Source: Alcanivoracaceae bacterium (lineage in GTDB: Bacteria; Pseudomonadota; Gammaproteobacteria; Pseudomonadales; Alcanivoracaceae). Taken from it: 64,000 bases of DNA. Location: assembly GCA_027324795.1 (NCBI GenBank), contig DAHVSB010000002.1:1-64000 (forward strand), given 5' to 3'. The notes beneath the pieces are model-generated. The model made no database searches, was not told the DNA's origin, and was given only the letters and a program-made list of their open reading frames with translations. Below, one piece after another: positions 53,192 through 63,681 of this stretch (positions within the stretch are counted from its first letter, which is position 1; every line of letters starts with the position of its first letter). The position numbers and the translations under genes are program-made.

Positions 53192-53413
53192 ATGTTAGCA
53201 GGAATCAGTATTTGGCAACTGCTTATTATTTTAATCATTGTGGTCGCCATCTTCGGCACAAAAAAACTGCGCAGCACAGGCAAAGACCTCGGCGGTGCCG
53301 TAAAAGACTTTCGCGAAGCCATGCGTGAAGGCGAGGCAGAAGACACCCCTCAACTCAATGCAGGCACAGCTCAAAAAGCCGCGGAAAAACAAGCTGAAGA
53401 GGACAAGGCATAA
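53192..53413 (+). CDS. tatA: Sec-independent translocase TatA
   Basis: [40 protein letters not shown]. Confidence 0.96.
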   Translation: MLAGISIWQLLIILIIVVAIFGTKKLRSTGKDLGGAVKDFREAMREGEAEDTPQLNAGTAQKAAEKQAEEDKA

Positions 53414-53416
53414 GCC

Positions 53417-53713
53417 ATGTTTGATATCGGCTTTGCTGAGCTCGCGGTGATTTTTGTAGTGGCCCTAGTGGTATTTGGCCCAGAAAGGTTACCTAAAATG
53501 GTACGCACCGTGGGCTACTGGACTGGTCGCGCCAAGGCTACGGTTTCGCAACTCAAACAAGAGCTTGAGCGTGAAGCTCACAATATGGAAATCATGGAGC
53601 GCTACAAAGAAGAAATGGAGAAAATGGGCATTGAACAAAACGTTTCCCAAACACCTTTGCCGCCTAAAGATACTACCGTAGAGTCCAGCCAAGACCATGA
53701 ATCAACAAGCTAA
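53417..53713 (+). CDS. tatB: Sec-independent translocase TatB
   Basis: [40 protein letters not shown]. Confidence 0.96.
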   Translation: MFDIGFAELAVIFVVALVVFGPERLPKMVRTVGYWTGRAKATVSQLKQELEREAHNMEIMERYKEEMEKMGIEQNVSQTPLPPKDTTVESSQDHESTS

Positions 53714-54437
53714 CACAGCCCAGCCTCTTATTGCTCACCTGATGGAGCTGCGCAGCCGCCTACTGCGCATGCTCACTGCCATCGGTGTGATTTTTTTAGC
53801 ACTACTGTATTTCTCAAGAAATATTTATGCCTTTGTGGCCAAGCCCTTAGTGGATGCCCTGCCTGAAGGCACCTCCATGATTGCCACTGATGTGGCCGCC
53901 CCTTTTTTAGTGCCCTTTAAGCTCACCCTATATGTGAGCATTTTTATAGCGGTACCCTTTATTTTACATCAAATATGGGCCTTTATTGCGCCTGGCTTGT
54001 ATCGCAATGAGAAACGTATCGCCCTTCCTTTACTCAGTAGCAGCGTGCTGTTGTTTTACTTAGGTTGCGCTTTTGCCTACTTTGTTGTGTTCCCGCTGAT
54101 ATTTGTATTCTTTACTTCCATCGCTCCCGAAGGCGTGGCAGTGGCCACTGATATCAGTAGCTACCTTAACTTTGTGATGAAGCTGTTCTTGGCTTTTGGC
54201 GTGGCATTCGAACTGCCCATCGCCATTATTTTATTGGTCTGGAGCGGCGCCACGACGGTGGCATCACTAAAAGAAAAACGCCCCTATGTGATTGTGGGGT
54301 GCTTTGTGGTGGGTATGTTACTCACTCCACCCGATGTGTTCTCACAAACCCTTCTCGCCATCCCCATGTGGGCACTGTTTGAGATTGGGCTTGTGGTTGC
54401 CAGTATGCTCAAGCCTGCTAATGACAATACTGACTAA
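53697..54437 (+). CDS. tatC: Sec-independent translocase TatC
   Basis: [16 protein letters not shown], polytopic, [15 protein letters not shown]. Confidence 0.96.
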   Translation: MNQQANTAQPLIAHLMELRSRLLRMLTAIGVIFLALLYFSRNIYAFVAKPLVDALPEGTSMIATDVAAPFLVPFKLTLYVSIFIAVPFILHQIWAFIAPGLYRNEKRIALPLLSSSVLLFYLGCAFAYFVVFPLIFVFFTSIAPEGVAVATDISSYLNFVMKLFLAFGVAFELPIAIILLVWSGATTVASLKEKRPYVIVGCFVVGMLLTPPDVFSQTLLAIPMWALFEIGLVVASMLKPANDNTD

Positions 54438-55305
54438 AGAACTGCAATAAGCCTTGCTGCTTAATTGCAGAAAAATTGCCGCCTATATGAGGCGCATCTA
54501 GGGTTAGCATGGCTTTTGGTTGCGCAGCAGCGGCATATAAGCTCTCACCCTGCTCATAGGGAATAATCTCATCCTTTTCGCTATGGATAATAAGCAGCGG
54601 CGGTTGAATATTTTCTACCTGCTCAATAGGTGCCCAATCGTTGGCTAAGGCGGGCAACACCACAGGCTTAAACACCTTAATCCAACTTTGGCTCATAATA
54701 TGGGAAGCTGCGTCTCGATAACTCGTAAAGCCCGCCTCTAATACGGCGCATTGGTATTTGTGTTGATTATCCGCCTGCGAGAGCACATAAGAGCTAGTGG
54801 CAGCACCTATGCTTTGACCATATACGATTAATGGTTTTTGTGTGCGCTCTGCGCGGGCGAGCCAGTCGAGACCTAGCTGAATATCCTCAAACACACCGGG
54901 CAGTTTCGCTTTACCCTCTGATAATCCAAAACCACGGTAATCCAACATAAATAAGTTGTAGCCTTGCGGTGGAAGCCAAGTCACTGCCATCAAATGGGTA
55001 CTAATATTCTGCGCATTGCCATGTAAAAAATAAATAGTGCCCTTTGCCTCATGGCCTGGCTCAAGCACAGCGGGAATCCACCAACCATGAATACGCAGCC
55101 CATCGGGGTGAATCAGCACAACATCCTCATAAGCGAGTTCTTGGCGCTCAGGGTTTTGCACCCATGGGGTTAAGGGCAAGAAATAAATACTGCTGCAACC
55201 TGCTAGCCATAAGGCCAACCCCGCAACAAGCCAGCTCTTAAAGACCCTCAGTCGAAATAATAGCGCCATGACAGCTCTACCTCTGTATCTCCTTTTTTGC
55301 GCCAC
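54418..55305 (-). CDS. Alpha/beta hydrolase lipoprotein
   Basis: LAGCSS lipobox, [25 protein letters not shown] nucleophile elbow; overlaps the end of the DUF4105-like gene. Confidence 0.82.
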   Translation of the reverse strand: MAQKRRYRGRAVMALLFRLRVFKSWLVAGLALWLAGCSSIYFLPLTPWVQNPERQELAYEDVVLIHPDGLRIHGWWIPAVLEPGHEAKGTIYFLHGNAQNISTHLMAVTWLPPQGYNLFMLDYRGFGLSEGKAKLPGVFEDIQLGLDWLARAERTQKPLIVYGQSIGAATSSYVLSQADNQHKYQCAVLEAGFTSYRDAASHIMSQSWIKVFKPVVLPALANDWAPIEQVENIQPPLLIIHSEKDEIIPYEQGESLYAAAAQPKAMLTLDAPHIGGNFSAIKQQGLLQFFSQYCH

Positions 55306-57152
55306 GCTTGGTGCTTGGTGCTTAACCGCAAGGCATGATGGGTTGCCACAGGCAAGCTTGCGGTTAGACGCCCCTGATGGCGTACTTCATCGCGCAAGAA
55401 GTAAAAGCTTTCAGCGCTTGCACCTAGCACCAACCCTTTAGGACCATGCCATAGGGCACCAACCGTTGCCCCTACTCCGGGCTCAATGTATTGCTGATGC
55501 TGCTTATGATGTTCCGCTCTGACTGCCACAAACGCATAAGGACGAAATGCACTCCATTGCCATGACAGCCCAGGACCAGCTTCTATGTAGGTGGTTACTT
55601 CGTAACGTCCACTCACTGCAATGCGCTCAATCCCACCGCGCACATACCAAGAGATGGGCTTAACGAAAGCGTCACGCGTAGCTAAAGAACGTATATCTAC
55701 AATACCTAAATCTTGCAGTTGCAAGCGGTTATTTTTGTCATAACGTAATTTAGTACGAAAGGCTTCAATTTGTGCACCGGCTAAAAAGCCCTGCGGTGGG
55801 TCAAACCAGTCATGGTAGGCCCAACGATATTCTAGCTGTCCATAGCCGTCACCTTCTAAAGCACCACCTGTAACAGCCACCATTTTAGTGCCATGGCCTA
55901 CTTCGGGGGGCGCCGGCGGAATTGGCTTTGTATCACTGCTTTTGGGATAAGCACTTAAGCGACGTAATAGCTGCATACTATGCCGCGCAGCAGTGGCATC
56001 ACGCTCTTTATTGCGTTGCTGAAAGCGCAACAACTCATAAGCTGCTTTCAATACCTGACGCTGCTTTACAACTGATAGTTCACTAAAAGAAGCCTGATTA
56101 TAATCGGGCTCTTTGCTTAAGCGTTGTGCCAAGCGCCGTTCACTGCGGCTCATCTCAGCACCAATGGCTTTCAGCTCCACCGCCTTTGATGGGCGGTAGT
56201 TTTCTCCAGCCACCAAATCAGCATGAATCATGGCACGAACCGTGTCCACGGGGATTTCCGTAAAGCGAAAATGAGTGAGCAAACCAGAGCCAGGCCGTGC
56301 CACCTCCATAAGCTCTAGCAATCGAAAGGAGCAATTTTCATCTAAAAAGTAATAATCGAACCGCACATCTTGTAGCTCCCACAGGTGTTCAATGAGCCAT
56401 TGCCGCTCCTCCAGGTTGAGCGTCAGCGGGTATTCCCACATATCACGGTTTTCTAAATGTGCGTATTCTTGAATTTTGGTGTGATAGGGCACAGTAGAAA
56501 AATAGCCAGGGTAACTACCTGCCAAGCCACGATAGATATAAAGCATAGACGCTTCGTCATCCACCACGGCGCCAAAATTAACCGCCCAAGATAGCCAACT
56601 CCCCTTATCATCAGCATCACTCGCATCGAGACGCAATAACGTATGACCAAACATGCTTGAGGGGCTATTTAAATATGCGGCAGGAAACACCAGTACCACA
56701 CGCGCATCAGGCACCATGGCCCGCCATTCTTGGTATTCATCACAATGATCGAAAGCTCCTGCAAGCGACCACCCCAAGTGCTCAGACAAAAAACGATATC
56801 GTGCGGGAAAACGGCAACGCTCAGGACTATTTTCAGGCTTCAGCGCACGAACAGTGGCATTGAGCTCACTTAGCGCATCGCTACGGCCATGGGGTGACAA
56901 AAAGAAACTCTCTTGTGTTACGTAGCTCTTATTACGGCTACGAAATGTGGTGCCTTGGTTCCAGTGCAACAAGGCCAGCCAACGCTCGTGTTTGGCAAGA
57001 AAGACTAAAGGAGTGGATTCAGAACTTGTGGTGGCCACAGCCGCTTGGGTAACAAAGCCCGAAATCAAAACAAACAGGCAAACTAGCCATTTGCGCCAAG
57101 GGGCCATCAATATCTCACTTACTGCATAAAAAGTGCCCCAAGAAAGGGGCAC
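55248..57152 (-). CDS. DUF4105 / Lnb-N-terminal-domain-like outer membrane-associated protein
   Basis: 634 aa; signal peptide; RCRFPARYRFLSEHL, YLNSPSSMFGHTLLRLD, YYFLDENCSFRLLELMEVARPG; C-terminal beta-barrel-like region ending in F/D. Confidence 0.78.
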   Translation of the reverse strand: MPLSWGTFYAVSEILMAPWRKWLVCLFVLISGFVTQAAVATTSSESTPLVFLAKHERWLALLHWNQGTTFRSRNKSYVTQESFFLSPHGRSDALSELNATVRALKPENSPERCRFPARYRFLSEHLGWSLAGAFDHCDEYQEWRAMVPDARVVLVFPAAYLNSPSSMFGHTLLRLDASDADDKGSWLSWAVNFGAVVDDEASMLYIYRGLAGSYPGYFSTVPYHTKIQEYAHLENRDMWEYPLTLNLEERQWLIEHLWELQDVRFDYYFLDENCSFRLLELMEVARPGSGLLTHFRFTEIPVDTVRAMIHADLVAGENYRPSKAVELKAIGAEMSRSERRLAQRLSKEPDYNQASFSELSVVKQRQVLKAAYELLRFQQRNKERDATAARHSMQLLRRLSAYPKSSDTKPIPPAPPEVGHGTKMVAVTGGALEGDGYGQLEYRWAYHDWFDPPQGFLAGAQIEAFRTKLRYDKNNRLQLQDLGIVDIRSLATRDAFVKPISWYVRGGIERIAVSGRYEVTTYIEAGPGLSWQWSAFRPYAFVAVRAEHHKQHQQYIEPGVGATVGALWHGPKGLVLGASAESFYFLRDEVRHQGRLTASLPVATHHALRLSTKHQAWRKKGDTEVELSWRYYFD

Positions 57153-57168
57153 TCTGTACTATCGATAA

Positions 57169-57651
57169 TTATACGGAGTACTTAGATAAGGCTTCGTCTG
57201 CTTTAAGCACAGCGTTAATATTGGCCTGTACCTCTGCAGCAGTAACGTCTTCACTGGTGAAAATGCTGTCAAAGTTATTGTGCAAAACCGCGTTGAAGTG
57301 CTCACGGTCTTGAGCTTCAACACCCATGGATACTGACAATGCGGTTAACGCTTCACCTTCACCCATAGCAACGTCATGAGCCACTTCCTCTAGCACACCG
57401 TTCATGCTAAGCAAGCTGCTACCGTTGTAGGTTAATGCGCCATCAGTGGAGCAACCATTGGTACCGGAGGTCATACCGAAAGTGGCGTTACCAGAAGTAC
57501 CGTTCACAATCGTAGCAAGTAAGTGAACAGGAAGGCCGCTCTTGCCTTCAAAAACCATGTTACCCCAACCGCAACCTGGGCCACCAGGAGCCACAGCAGA
57601 TGCAGACATGGAAGCGCCAAGCAAAGCACCAGCTAGTAAGATTTTTTTCAT
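57169..57651 (-). CDS. DUF3015-like secreted protein
   Basis: MKKILLAGALLGASMSASAVAPGGPGCGWGNMVFEGKSGLPVHLLATIVNGTSGNATFGMTSGTNGC. Confidence 0.75.
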   Translation of the reverse strand: MKKILLAGALLGASMSASAVAPGGPGCGWGNMVFEGKSGLPVHLLATIVNGTSGNATFGMTSGTNGCSTDGALTYNGSSLLSMNGVLEEVAHDVAMGEGEALTALSVSMGVEAQDREHFNAVLHNNFDSIFTSEDVTAAEVQANINAVLKADEALSKYSV

Positions 57652-57785
57652 TTGATTTTCCTTTTTCTCATCATTGCGCTCCTGTGGGAGCCCTACGAAC
57701 ACGCCGAAAAACGACGCCAAGTAATTAACTTAGTGTGCATTTTTTACCTTGTAAACCCTTATTTGCAAAAAATTGCTTGAATTCG

Positions 57786-58223
57786 TTAACTCTCTAGCAA
57801 AAAAGTCACAGGTCCATCATTCACTAAATGCACTTGCATATCAGCACCAAAGCGCCCTGTGGCCACGGTTGGATATTGCTGCCGACAATAGGCAACAAAA
57901 CTCTCATAAAGCTGCTCCGCGTCGCTTGGTGTTGCACTGGTGGAAAAGCTAGGCCTTAATCCTTTTTTTGTATCTGCTGACAAGGTGAATTGCGATACAA
58001 CCAACACCCCCCCTTGGGCCTGTTGCACATTCAAATTCATTTTGTCTTCAGCATCAGAAAAAATGCGGTAGCCTAATACCTTCTTGGCTAGCTTTTGCAC
58101 ATCGGCCTGAGTATCTCCTTGGCAAAACCCCACCAGCAACAACAGGCCATGCTCAATGGCACCTACCGTCTCACCTGCAATATCGACGCGCGCCTCGCGC
58201 ACGCGCTGCAATAATACCTTCAT
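57786..58223 (-). CDS. dtd: D-aminoacyl-tRNA deacylase
   Basis: 145 aa; [34 protein letters not shown]. Confidence 0.96.
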   Translation of the reverse strand: MKVLLQRVREARVDIAGETVGAIEHGLLLLVGFCQGDTQADVQKLAKKVLGYRIFSDAEDKMNLNVQQAQGGVLVVSQFTLSADTKKGLRPSFSTSATPSDAEQLYESFVAYCRQQYPTVATGRFGADMQVHLVNDGPVTFLLES

Positions 58224-58226
58224 CGT

Positions 58227-59633
58227 TTAGGAGGAAAAATACATATCAAATTCTACGGGATGCGGTGCCACCTGCAGGCGCTCCACATCACGACGCAGCA
58301 AACTAATATAGGCGTCCAGGCCTTCTTTGGTGAACACGTTGCCCTTAAGTAAAAACTCATTATCTTCACAAAGCGCTTCAATGGCAGCTTCTAAAGATTG
58401 GGCTACTGTGGGCACCTGCTGCGCTTCTTCGGGCGGCAATCCATATAAATCTTTGTCCATGGCTTCGCCTGGGTCGATTTTATTTTGAATACCATCTAAC
58501 CCTGCCATCAGCAAAGCGGCAAAACATAAGTATGGGTTCGCTGTGGCATCGGGAAAGCGAGCTTCAATACGACGCCCTTTGGGGCTTGTTACATAAGGAA
58601 TACGAATTGCCGCTGAACGATTTCTTGCGGAATAAGCCAGCTTAACGGGTGCTTCAAAACCCGGCACCAAACGCTTATACGAGTTAGTGCTTGGATTAGT
58701 AATAGCGTTCAAGGCTCGCGCGTGACGAATAATGCCGCCTATGTAATACAAAGCTGTGTCGCTGAGGCCACCATACATATCGCCCGCAAAAATATTGCGC
58801 CCGTCTTTTTGTAAGGATTGATGCACATGCATACCAGAGCCACTATCACCAAGTAAAGGTTTAGGCATAAACGTGGCGGTCTTGCCGTAGGCATGGGCCA
58901 CATTATGTACGCAATATTTCAAAATCTGCACTTCGTCTGCTTTGCGTGTTAGCGTTGCTGCCCCAACACCAATTTCGCACTGGCCTGCACTTGCCACTTC
59001 GTGGTGATGCACCTCCACTTCTAACCCCATGCTTTCGAGAGCACTGCACATGGCTGCACGCAGATCATGCAAGCTATCCACAGGCGGTACAGGGAAATAA
59101 CCTCCCTTCACTCGCGGCCTGTGACCATGGTTAGTGCCTTCATATTTGGCACCACTCATCCAAGCGCCCTCATCTGAGTACACGTGATACATGCTTGCAT
59201 GCATATCTGTGCGCCAACGCACACCATCAAACACAAAAAACTCAGGTTCGGGGCCAAATAGGGCCGTATCAGCAATTCCTGTGGCACGTAAATATTCTTC
59301 TGCACGCTGCGCAATGGTGCGTGGGTCACGCTCATAACCTTGCAAGGTAATCGGATCTAGCACATTGCAGCGCACATTTACGGTGGGAACATCGGTGAAA
59401 GGGTCCAGCACAGCTGATTCATCATCAGGCATAAGCAACATGTCGGACTCATTAATGCCCTTCCAAGCCGCGAAAGAAGAGCCATCAAACATACGTCCTT
59501 CGGTAAAAAACGCTTCGTCCACTTGGCTAGTGGGATAACTCACATGTTGTTCTTTGCCGCGGCTATCTGTAAAACGTAAATCCACCCATTTAGCATCTGC
59601 TTCTTTAATGAGTTTAAGCGTTTTTCCCGACAT
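58227..59633 (-). CDS. glnA: Glutamine synthetase, type I (GlnA family)
   Basis: 468 aa; [58 protein letters not shown], adenylylation-loop-like [10 protein letters not shown]. Confidence 0.92.
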   Translation of the reverse strand: MSGKTLKLIKEADAKWVDLRFTDSRGKEQHVSYPTSQVDEAFFTEGRMFDGSSFAAWKGINESDMLLMPDDESAVLDPFTDVPTVNVRCNVLDPITLQGYERDPRTIAQRAEEYLRATGIADTALFGPEPEFFVFDGVRWRTDMHASMYHVYSDEGAWMSGAKYEGTNHGHRPRVKGGYFPVPPVDSLHDLRAAMCSALESMGLEVEVHHHEVASAGQCEIGVGAATLTRKADEVQILKYCVHNVAHAYGKTATFMPKPLLGDSGSGMHVHQSLQKDGRNIFAGDMYGGLSDTALYYIGGIIRHARALNAITNPSTNSYKRLVPGFEAPVKLAYSARNRSAAIRIPYVTSPKGRRIEARFPDATANPYLCFAALLMAGLDGIQNKIDPGEAMDKDLYGLPPEEAQQVPTVAQSLEAAIEALCEDNEFLLKGNVFTKEGLDAYISLLRRDVERLQVAPHPVEFDMYFSS

Positions 59634-59669
59634 AAGTGCCTGCCCTCCCGAGCATTCGATTGAATAAAT

Positions 59670-59900
59670 TTATTCGCTGTGTTGCACGCGAATACGTACG
59701 TGATATTCGCCTGCTTGGCTTTGAGTGTCTAGTACTTGGTGCCCATTAATGCGACACCAAGTGGGGATATCATTCAGCATCCCTGGATCCGTGCCCACCA
59801 CTAGTAACTCCTCGTTCGTCGCCATGGTATTGATTTTGTTTTGCGTGCGAATCACCGGTAAAGGACATAATAAGCGTCTTACATTAAGCTCTTCAGCCAT
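59670..59900 (-). CDS. TusA-like sulfur carrier protein
   Basis: MAEELNVRRLLCPLPVIRTQNKIN: TusA CPxP motif; 76 aa. Confidence 0.85.
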   Translation of the reverse strand: MAEELNVRRLLCPLPVIRTQNKINTMATNEELLVVGTDPGMLNDIPTWCRINGHQVLDTQSQAGEYHVRIRVQHSE

Positions 59901-61041
59901 GCTGTTCTGCCTCGACGGGTGCGGGAGGAATCTCTGGACGACTGTCGCCCACATGCCACTCTGGTTTAATTTGATCAGGTCTTAAGGCTTTTACAGTTAG
60001 CTCGCGAGTTACGCCATTAGGCTCGCGGTAGGCAATAATCACTTCATCTGCAGTGCGCCCTTGGGAGAATCGCGCCACAATCTGTGCAGCCAACTGCAAA
60101 TCCTCATCGGACTCAAACTCGCCATCCACTAGCGTTAAAGGCCCACCATGACTGACTACCTCAAAGCTTGGGAACTGGTAACGGTATCCCTGCAAGAAGT
60201 TATTTTCGCCTTCTTCGCGACTCACAATAAGTTTAAAGTTCGGCTTGGGTCGTAAATGCCTGCCGACTTTAAGCAACATGATGTCATCAAGTTCATAATC
60301 ACGTTTACGGCGAGCTTGCCATAAATCTGCCAGCTTATTGGAATAAGCCTCATGGGTTAAAAAGCAACAACCACCTGCTGGCTGAGCAAACTCTGTTAGC
60401 CCAAACTTTTCTGCTAGCTCCATTTGTGGCGTGCGATTACGGCCACTAAAGCCATACAGCTCATCACGATTCACCCAGCCTTCACGCTCAGGCAAGGTGG
60501 GGTCTAAATTCAACGCGCTCAGAGGTCTGAGTAAACGGTCATCAGCACCGGACTCGCGAGCAATCACAGGCATGGTCCATTTAAGTTGGGATTTAGGTCT
60601 CTGACCAATCACCTCGCCTGTAATAATAAAGTCAAACCCTTCATCACCAGCCAACTCACGCGCTTTATTTAGCATTAGGGTGGCTTGGTTGACCATAAAA
60701 ATTTTGCAATCTAAACAAGGGTTTAAGTGAGCACCGTAGCCATGCTTTGGGTTTAGCACCACATCTTTGTACTCTTCAGAAATATCCACGATATGCAGCT
60801 TAATCCCCAACTGCTCTGCTACCCAAAGCGCATTGTTGCGCTTGTTTTTATTCTTATCTCGCTCGCGAATGGCTTGGGTGTGGCCTTCTACACAAAAACC
60901 GGTGTAAAAATTCACCCCTTCAACTTCAATACCTTGCTCCTGAATAACACGCACGGCAAGCATGGAATCAAGCCCGCCCGATACCAGCGCTAGGGCTTTA
61001 CGTTTAACAGGCTGCTTGGTGGAACTTGATGGCTGACTCAT
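59893..61041 (-). CDS. PP-loop tRNA thiouridine synthase-like protein (MnmA/ThiI-related, putative Fe-S)
   Basis: ALALVSGGLDSMLAVRVIQEQ PP-loop, NPCLDCKIFM and GGCCFLT Cys motifs; overlaps tusA-like gene by 8 nt. Confidence 0.8.
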   Translation of the reverse strand: MSQPSSSTKQPVKRKALALVSGGLDSMLAVRVIQEQGIEVEGVNFYTGFCVEGHTQAIRERDKNKNKRNNALWVAEQLGIKLHIVDISEEYKDVVLNPKHGYGAHLNPCLDCKIFMVNQATLMLNKARELAGDEGFDFIITGEVIGQRPKSQLKWTMPVIARESGADDRLLRPLSALNLDPTLPEREGWVNRDELYGFSGRNRTPQMELAEKFGLTEFAQPAGGCCFLTHEAYSNKLADLWQARRKRDYELDDIMLLKVGRHLRPKPNFKLIVSREEGENNFLQGYRYQFPSFEVVSHGGPLTLVDGEFESDEDLQLAAQIVARFSQGRTADEVIIAYREPNGVTRELTVKALRPDQIKPEWHVGDSRPEIPPAPVEAEQHG

Positions 61042-61144
61042 AAATTACTCGACTTGGGAAACCCGCTTATCTCTGGCTAATGGAAATGATAAAAAACAGG
61101 GGGAAGTATAGCAGAAGGCGCCAGGCGACCCTAGCCTATCTGTG

Positions 61145-62110
61145 TTATTGAATGGCAAAGTGTTGCTGGCTAAATGCCACCCGTTCTTCCACAGGCGGGC
61201 GTTTTAGCCCTTGGCGTTGACGCTCAGCAATATGGGCCTCCACTAGTTCGCAGCGGCGCATTAAGCCATCATCATTTGCAATCTGAATATTTAGCCCAGG
61301 GCGCGCGTTGATTTCTAGCATCATGGCACCTTGGTCTTTATCTAGCACAAGGTCCACACCGATATACCCAAGACCTGTGAGCTCATAGCAGCCACTGGCC
61401 AAGGTCATAAACTCCTGCCAATCAGGCAGCTGTACGCCAGCCACAGGATTAGTGGTATCGGGGTGGCGACTGATAATGCGGTTGTGCCAAGTGCCGCCTA
61501 ACGTCACACCAGTGGCTAAATCCACACCCACACCTATAGCTCCTTGGTGTAAATTCGCTTTACCCTGAGATTGTCGTGTAGGTAAACGCAACATGCCCAT
61601 TACGGGGTAACCTCGCAAAACAATGAGGCGAATATCCGGCACCCCTTCAAAGCTAATAGCACCAAACACATCATCTGGAATCACGCGATATTCCACCAAT
61701 GCTTTGTCGCGGTACCCTCCTAAGGAATAAATCCCCGACAAAATCCCTGAAAGATGGTGCTCAATATCATCGAGCGTGAGCAGGCGCCCACTTGCGGTGC
61801 GGTACAAGCCTTCAAATTTATCGGTAATCACAAGGATGCCGTCACCACCCGCCCCTTGTGCAGGCTTAATCACAAAGTCTTTGCGCTCACCAAGGATGCG
61901 CGCAAAACCTTTGATTTGTTGCTCGGTTTCAATTACAGCGAACTGTTCCGGTACCCGGATACCCACCTCCATAGCGCGCTTTTTAGTGAGCACTTTATCG
62001 TCCACCAATGGGTAAAGGTGACGACGATTATAGCGCAGCACATAATCCCCATTACGTGCATTGATACCCATGATGCCTCGCGCCTGCAGGCGCCTACGAA
62101 TACCTAGCAT
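61145..62110 (-). CDS. ATP-grasp amidoligase, alpha-L-glutamate ligase-related (RimK-related)
   Basis: 321 aa; YNRRHLYPLVDDKVLTKKRAMEVGI, KDFVIKPAQGAGGDGILVI, MMLEINARPGLNIQIAN. Confidence 0.85.
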   Translation of the reverse strand: MLGIRRRLQARGIMGINARNGDYVLRYNRRHLYPLVDDKVLTKKRAMEVGIRVPEQFAVIETEQQIKGFARILGERKDFVIKPAQGAGGDGILVITDKFEGLYRTASGRLLTLDDIEHHLSGILSGIYSLGGYRDKALVEYRVIPDDVFGAISFEGVPDIRLIVLRGYPVMGMLRLPTRQSQGKANLHQGAIGVGVDLATGVTLGGTWHNRIISRHPDTTNPVAGVQLPDWQEFMTLASGCYELTGLGYIGVDLVLDKDQGAMMLEINARPGLNIQIANDDGLMRRCELVEAHIAERQRQGLKRPPVEERVAFSQQHFAIQ

Positions 62111-63643
62111 CTACAGCTCCTTTCTCGCCAAGGCGCGAAAGCGGATAAGCTCGCTCAAGCGATAACCGCGGTAATGCCCCATCAGCAACATAATGCCCAC
62201 CATCACGAGTAAAATTCCGGGAAAGGTAAAGCAAAAATACGACAGCTGTGGATGACTCATTAACAGATGCGCAAAGGTGGCGGCGATTAAGGTGGCGATG
62301 GCGGTTTTCAGCGCATGCATGCTACCCCGTTCCTCCCACACAATCGATAAGCGTTCGATTACCATGGTCAGAATAACCATGGGGAATAAAGCAATCGAAA
62401 GCCCTTTTTCAATACCAAGTTTGTAGCCCACCAAACTGATCAGGGCCATAAGAATAATGACAAAAGTGAGCACCACCGACAGACGCGGCAGCAGCTGCAA
62501 CCGTAAATGCTCAAGATAGGAGCGCAGGGATAACCCGATGGCGGTGATAACGGCAAACATAACTATGCCCGTCACCACTTCGGTTTCGCGGAACGCTAAT
62601 GCCACCAACACGGGGGTAAAAGTACCTAGCGTTTCAAGTCCCACCAAATTGCGCAGCAACAAAATTAGCAGCACACCAGCAGGAATCATCAGCATTACGC
62701 GATAAGTACTTTGGGTGGCCACGGGCAGCTCATACAAAGAAGCCGTGAGCAATGCTTTGTTACGTGCGGCGTCATTGGTTTGAGCAAGCTGTATGGTATT
62801 TACTTCAGTTTTTGCCACACTAAAACTGACGCTGGGTTTACTACCACCTTCAATCTTTACGATGGGTTCATGCCCAACCCACCAAATTAAGCGGTCTTCA
62901 GGCAATCCTTGTTTGCCTGTAACTGGGCTAAAGTACACCCAATGCTTACCATTGTGGCTGCGCAGCCAAAGCTCTGGGCTTTGCTTTTGTGAATCTGCTA
63001 AGCGAACAGTATGAACCTGCTGTGAAGGAATATGCGCCGCTGCCAACAAGGTTTCAATCACCCGAGCACGGTTTTCCACGCTGGTATCCCCGCCAAGCAG
63101 CAATTTAACGTTGTCATCATTGGGGATGTTTAATCGACGGATCATTTCTGTGATAAAAGTTTCCACATCTGCCGAGTGTTGCCGGATGGGCTCAAGCAAA
63201 GCCTCAGCAGCCAGCTTTTCTGCGCCCTGCAAAGGCGGGCGTGGGCGAAACTGTTGCCCCTGCCCCTCAGAGGTAGCACGCCCAAATCGCTGAGAAATGG
63301 CTTGACGGTAATACAAAGTTTGTTCACCCTCAGCGCGGCGCACCGACCAGGTGGCTATTCTATTTTCATCCTGTTGGTTTACGTTTACACCATAATTAGG
63401 CGAAATAAAGCTTTCGTTTAACGTTAAAAAATGATCGCTTTTTGGCGGCACATGCATTTGCACCTTAATCGGCGCATCGGCCTTAGCCGTAAAATTTAAG
63501 CGCGCATCCAGCACCCAAACTGTGTCTGTCTCATCCTCTTTAATAGGAATATCTAGCACTAGAATTTGATAAAGTGTAGCACCCGCTCCCACTAAGATAA
63601 GGGTGAATGCCAGTACCATTGCATGTATTTTTATGCCACGCAT
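62111..63643 (-). CDS. Inactive transglutaminase-fused 7TM membrane protein
   Basis: 510 aa; N-terminal TM, periplasmic transglutaminase-like region, then about 7 C-terminal TM segments (LMIPAGVLLILLLRNLVGLETLGTFTPVLVALAFRETEV...); stop directly abuts the ATP-grasp start. Confidence 0.8.
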   Translation of the reverse strand: MRGIKIHAMVLAFTLILVGAGATLYQILVLDIPIKEDETDTVWVLDARLNFTAKADAPIKVQMHVPPKSDHFLTLNESFISPNYGVNVNQQDENRIATWSVRRAEGEQTLYYRQAISQRFGRATSEGQGQQFRPRPPLQGAEKLAAEALLEPIRQHSADVETFITEMIRRLNIPNDDNVKLLLGGDTSVENRARVIETLLAAAHIPSQQVHTVRLADSQKQSPELWLRSHNGKHWVYFSPVTGKQGLPEDRLIWWVGHEPIVKIEGGSKPSVSFSVAKTEVNTIQLAQTNDAARNKALLTASLYELPVATQSTYRVMLMIPAGVLLILLLRNLVGLETLGTFTPVLVALAFRETEVVTGIVMFAVITAIGLSLRSYLEHLRLQLLPRLSVVLTFVIILMALISLVGYKLGIEKGLSIALFPMVILTMVIERLSIVWEERGSMHALKTAIATLIAATFAHLLMSHPQLSYFCFTFPGILLVMVGIMLLMGHYRGYRLSELIRFRALARKEL

Positions 63644-63681
63644 TTAGAAGTCCTTCATTTTTTCAGCGGATGCTATGTGCT

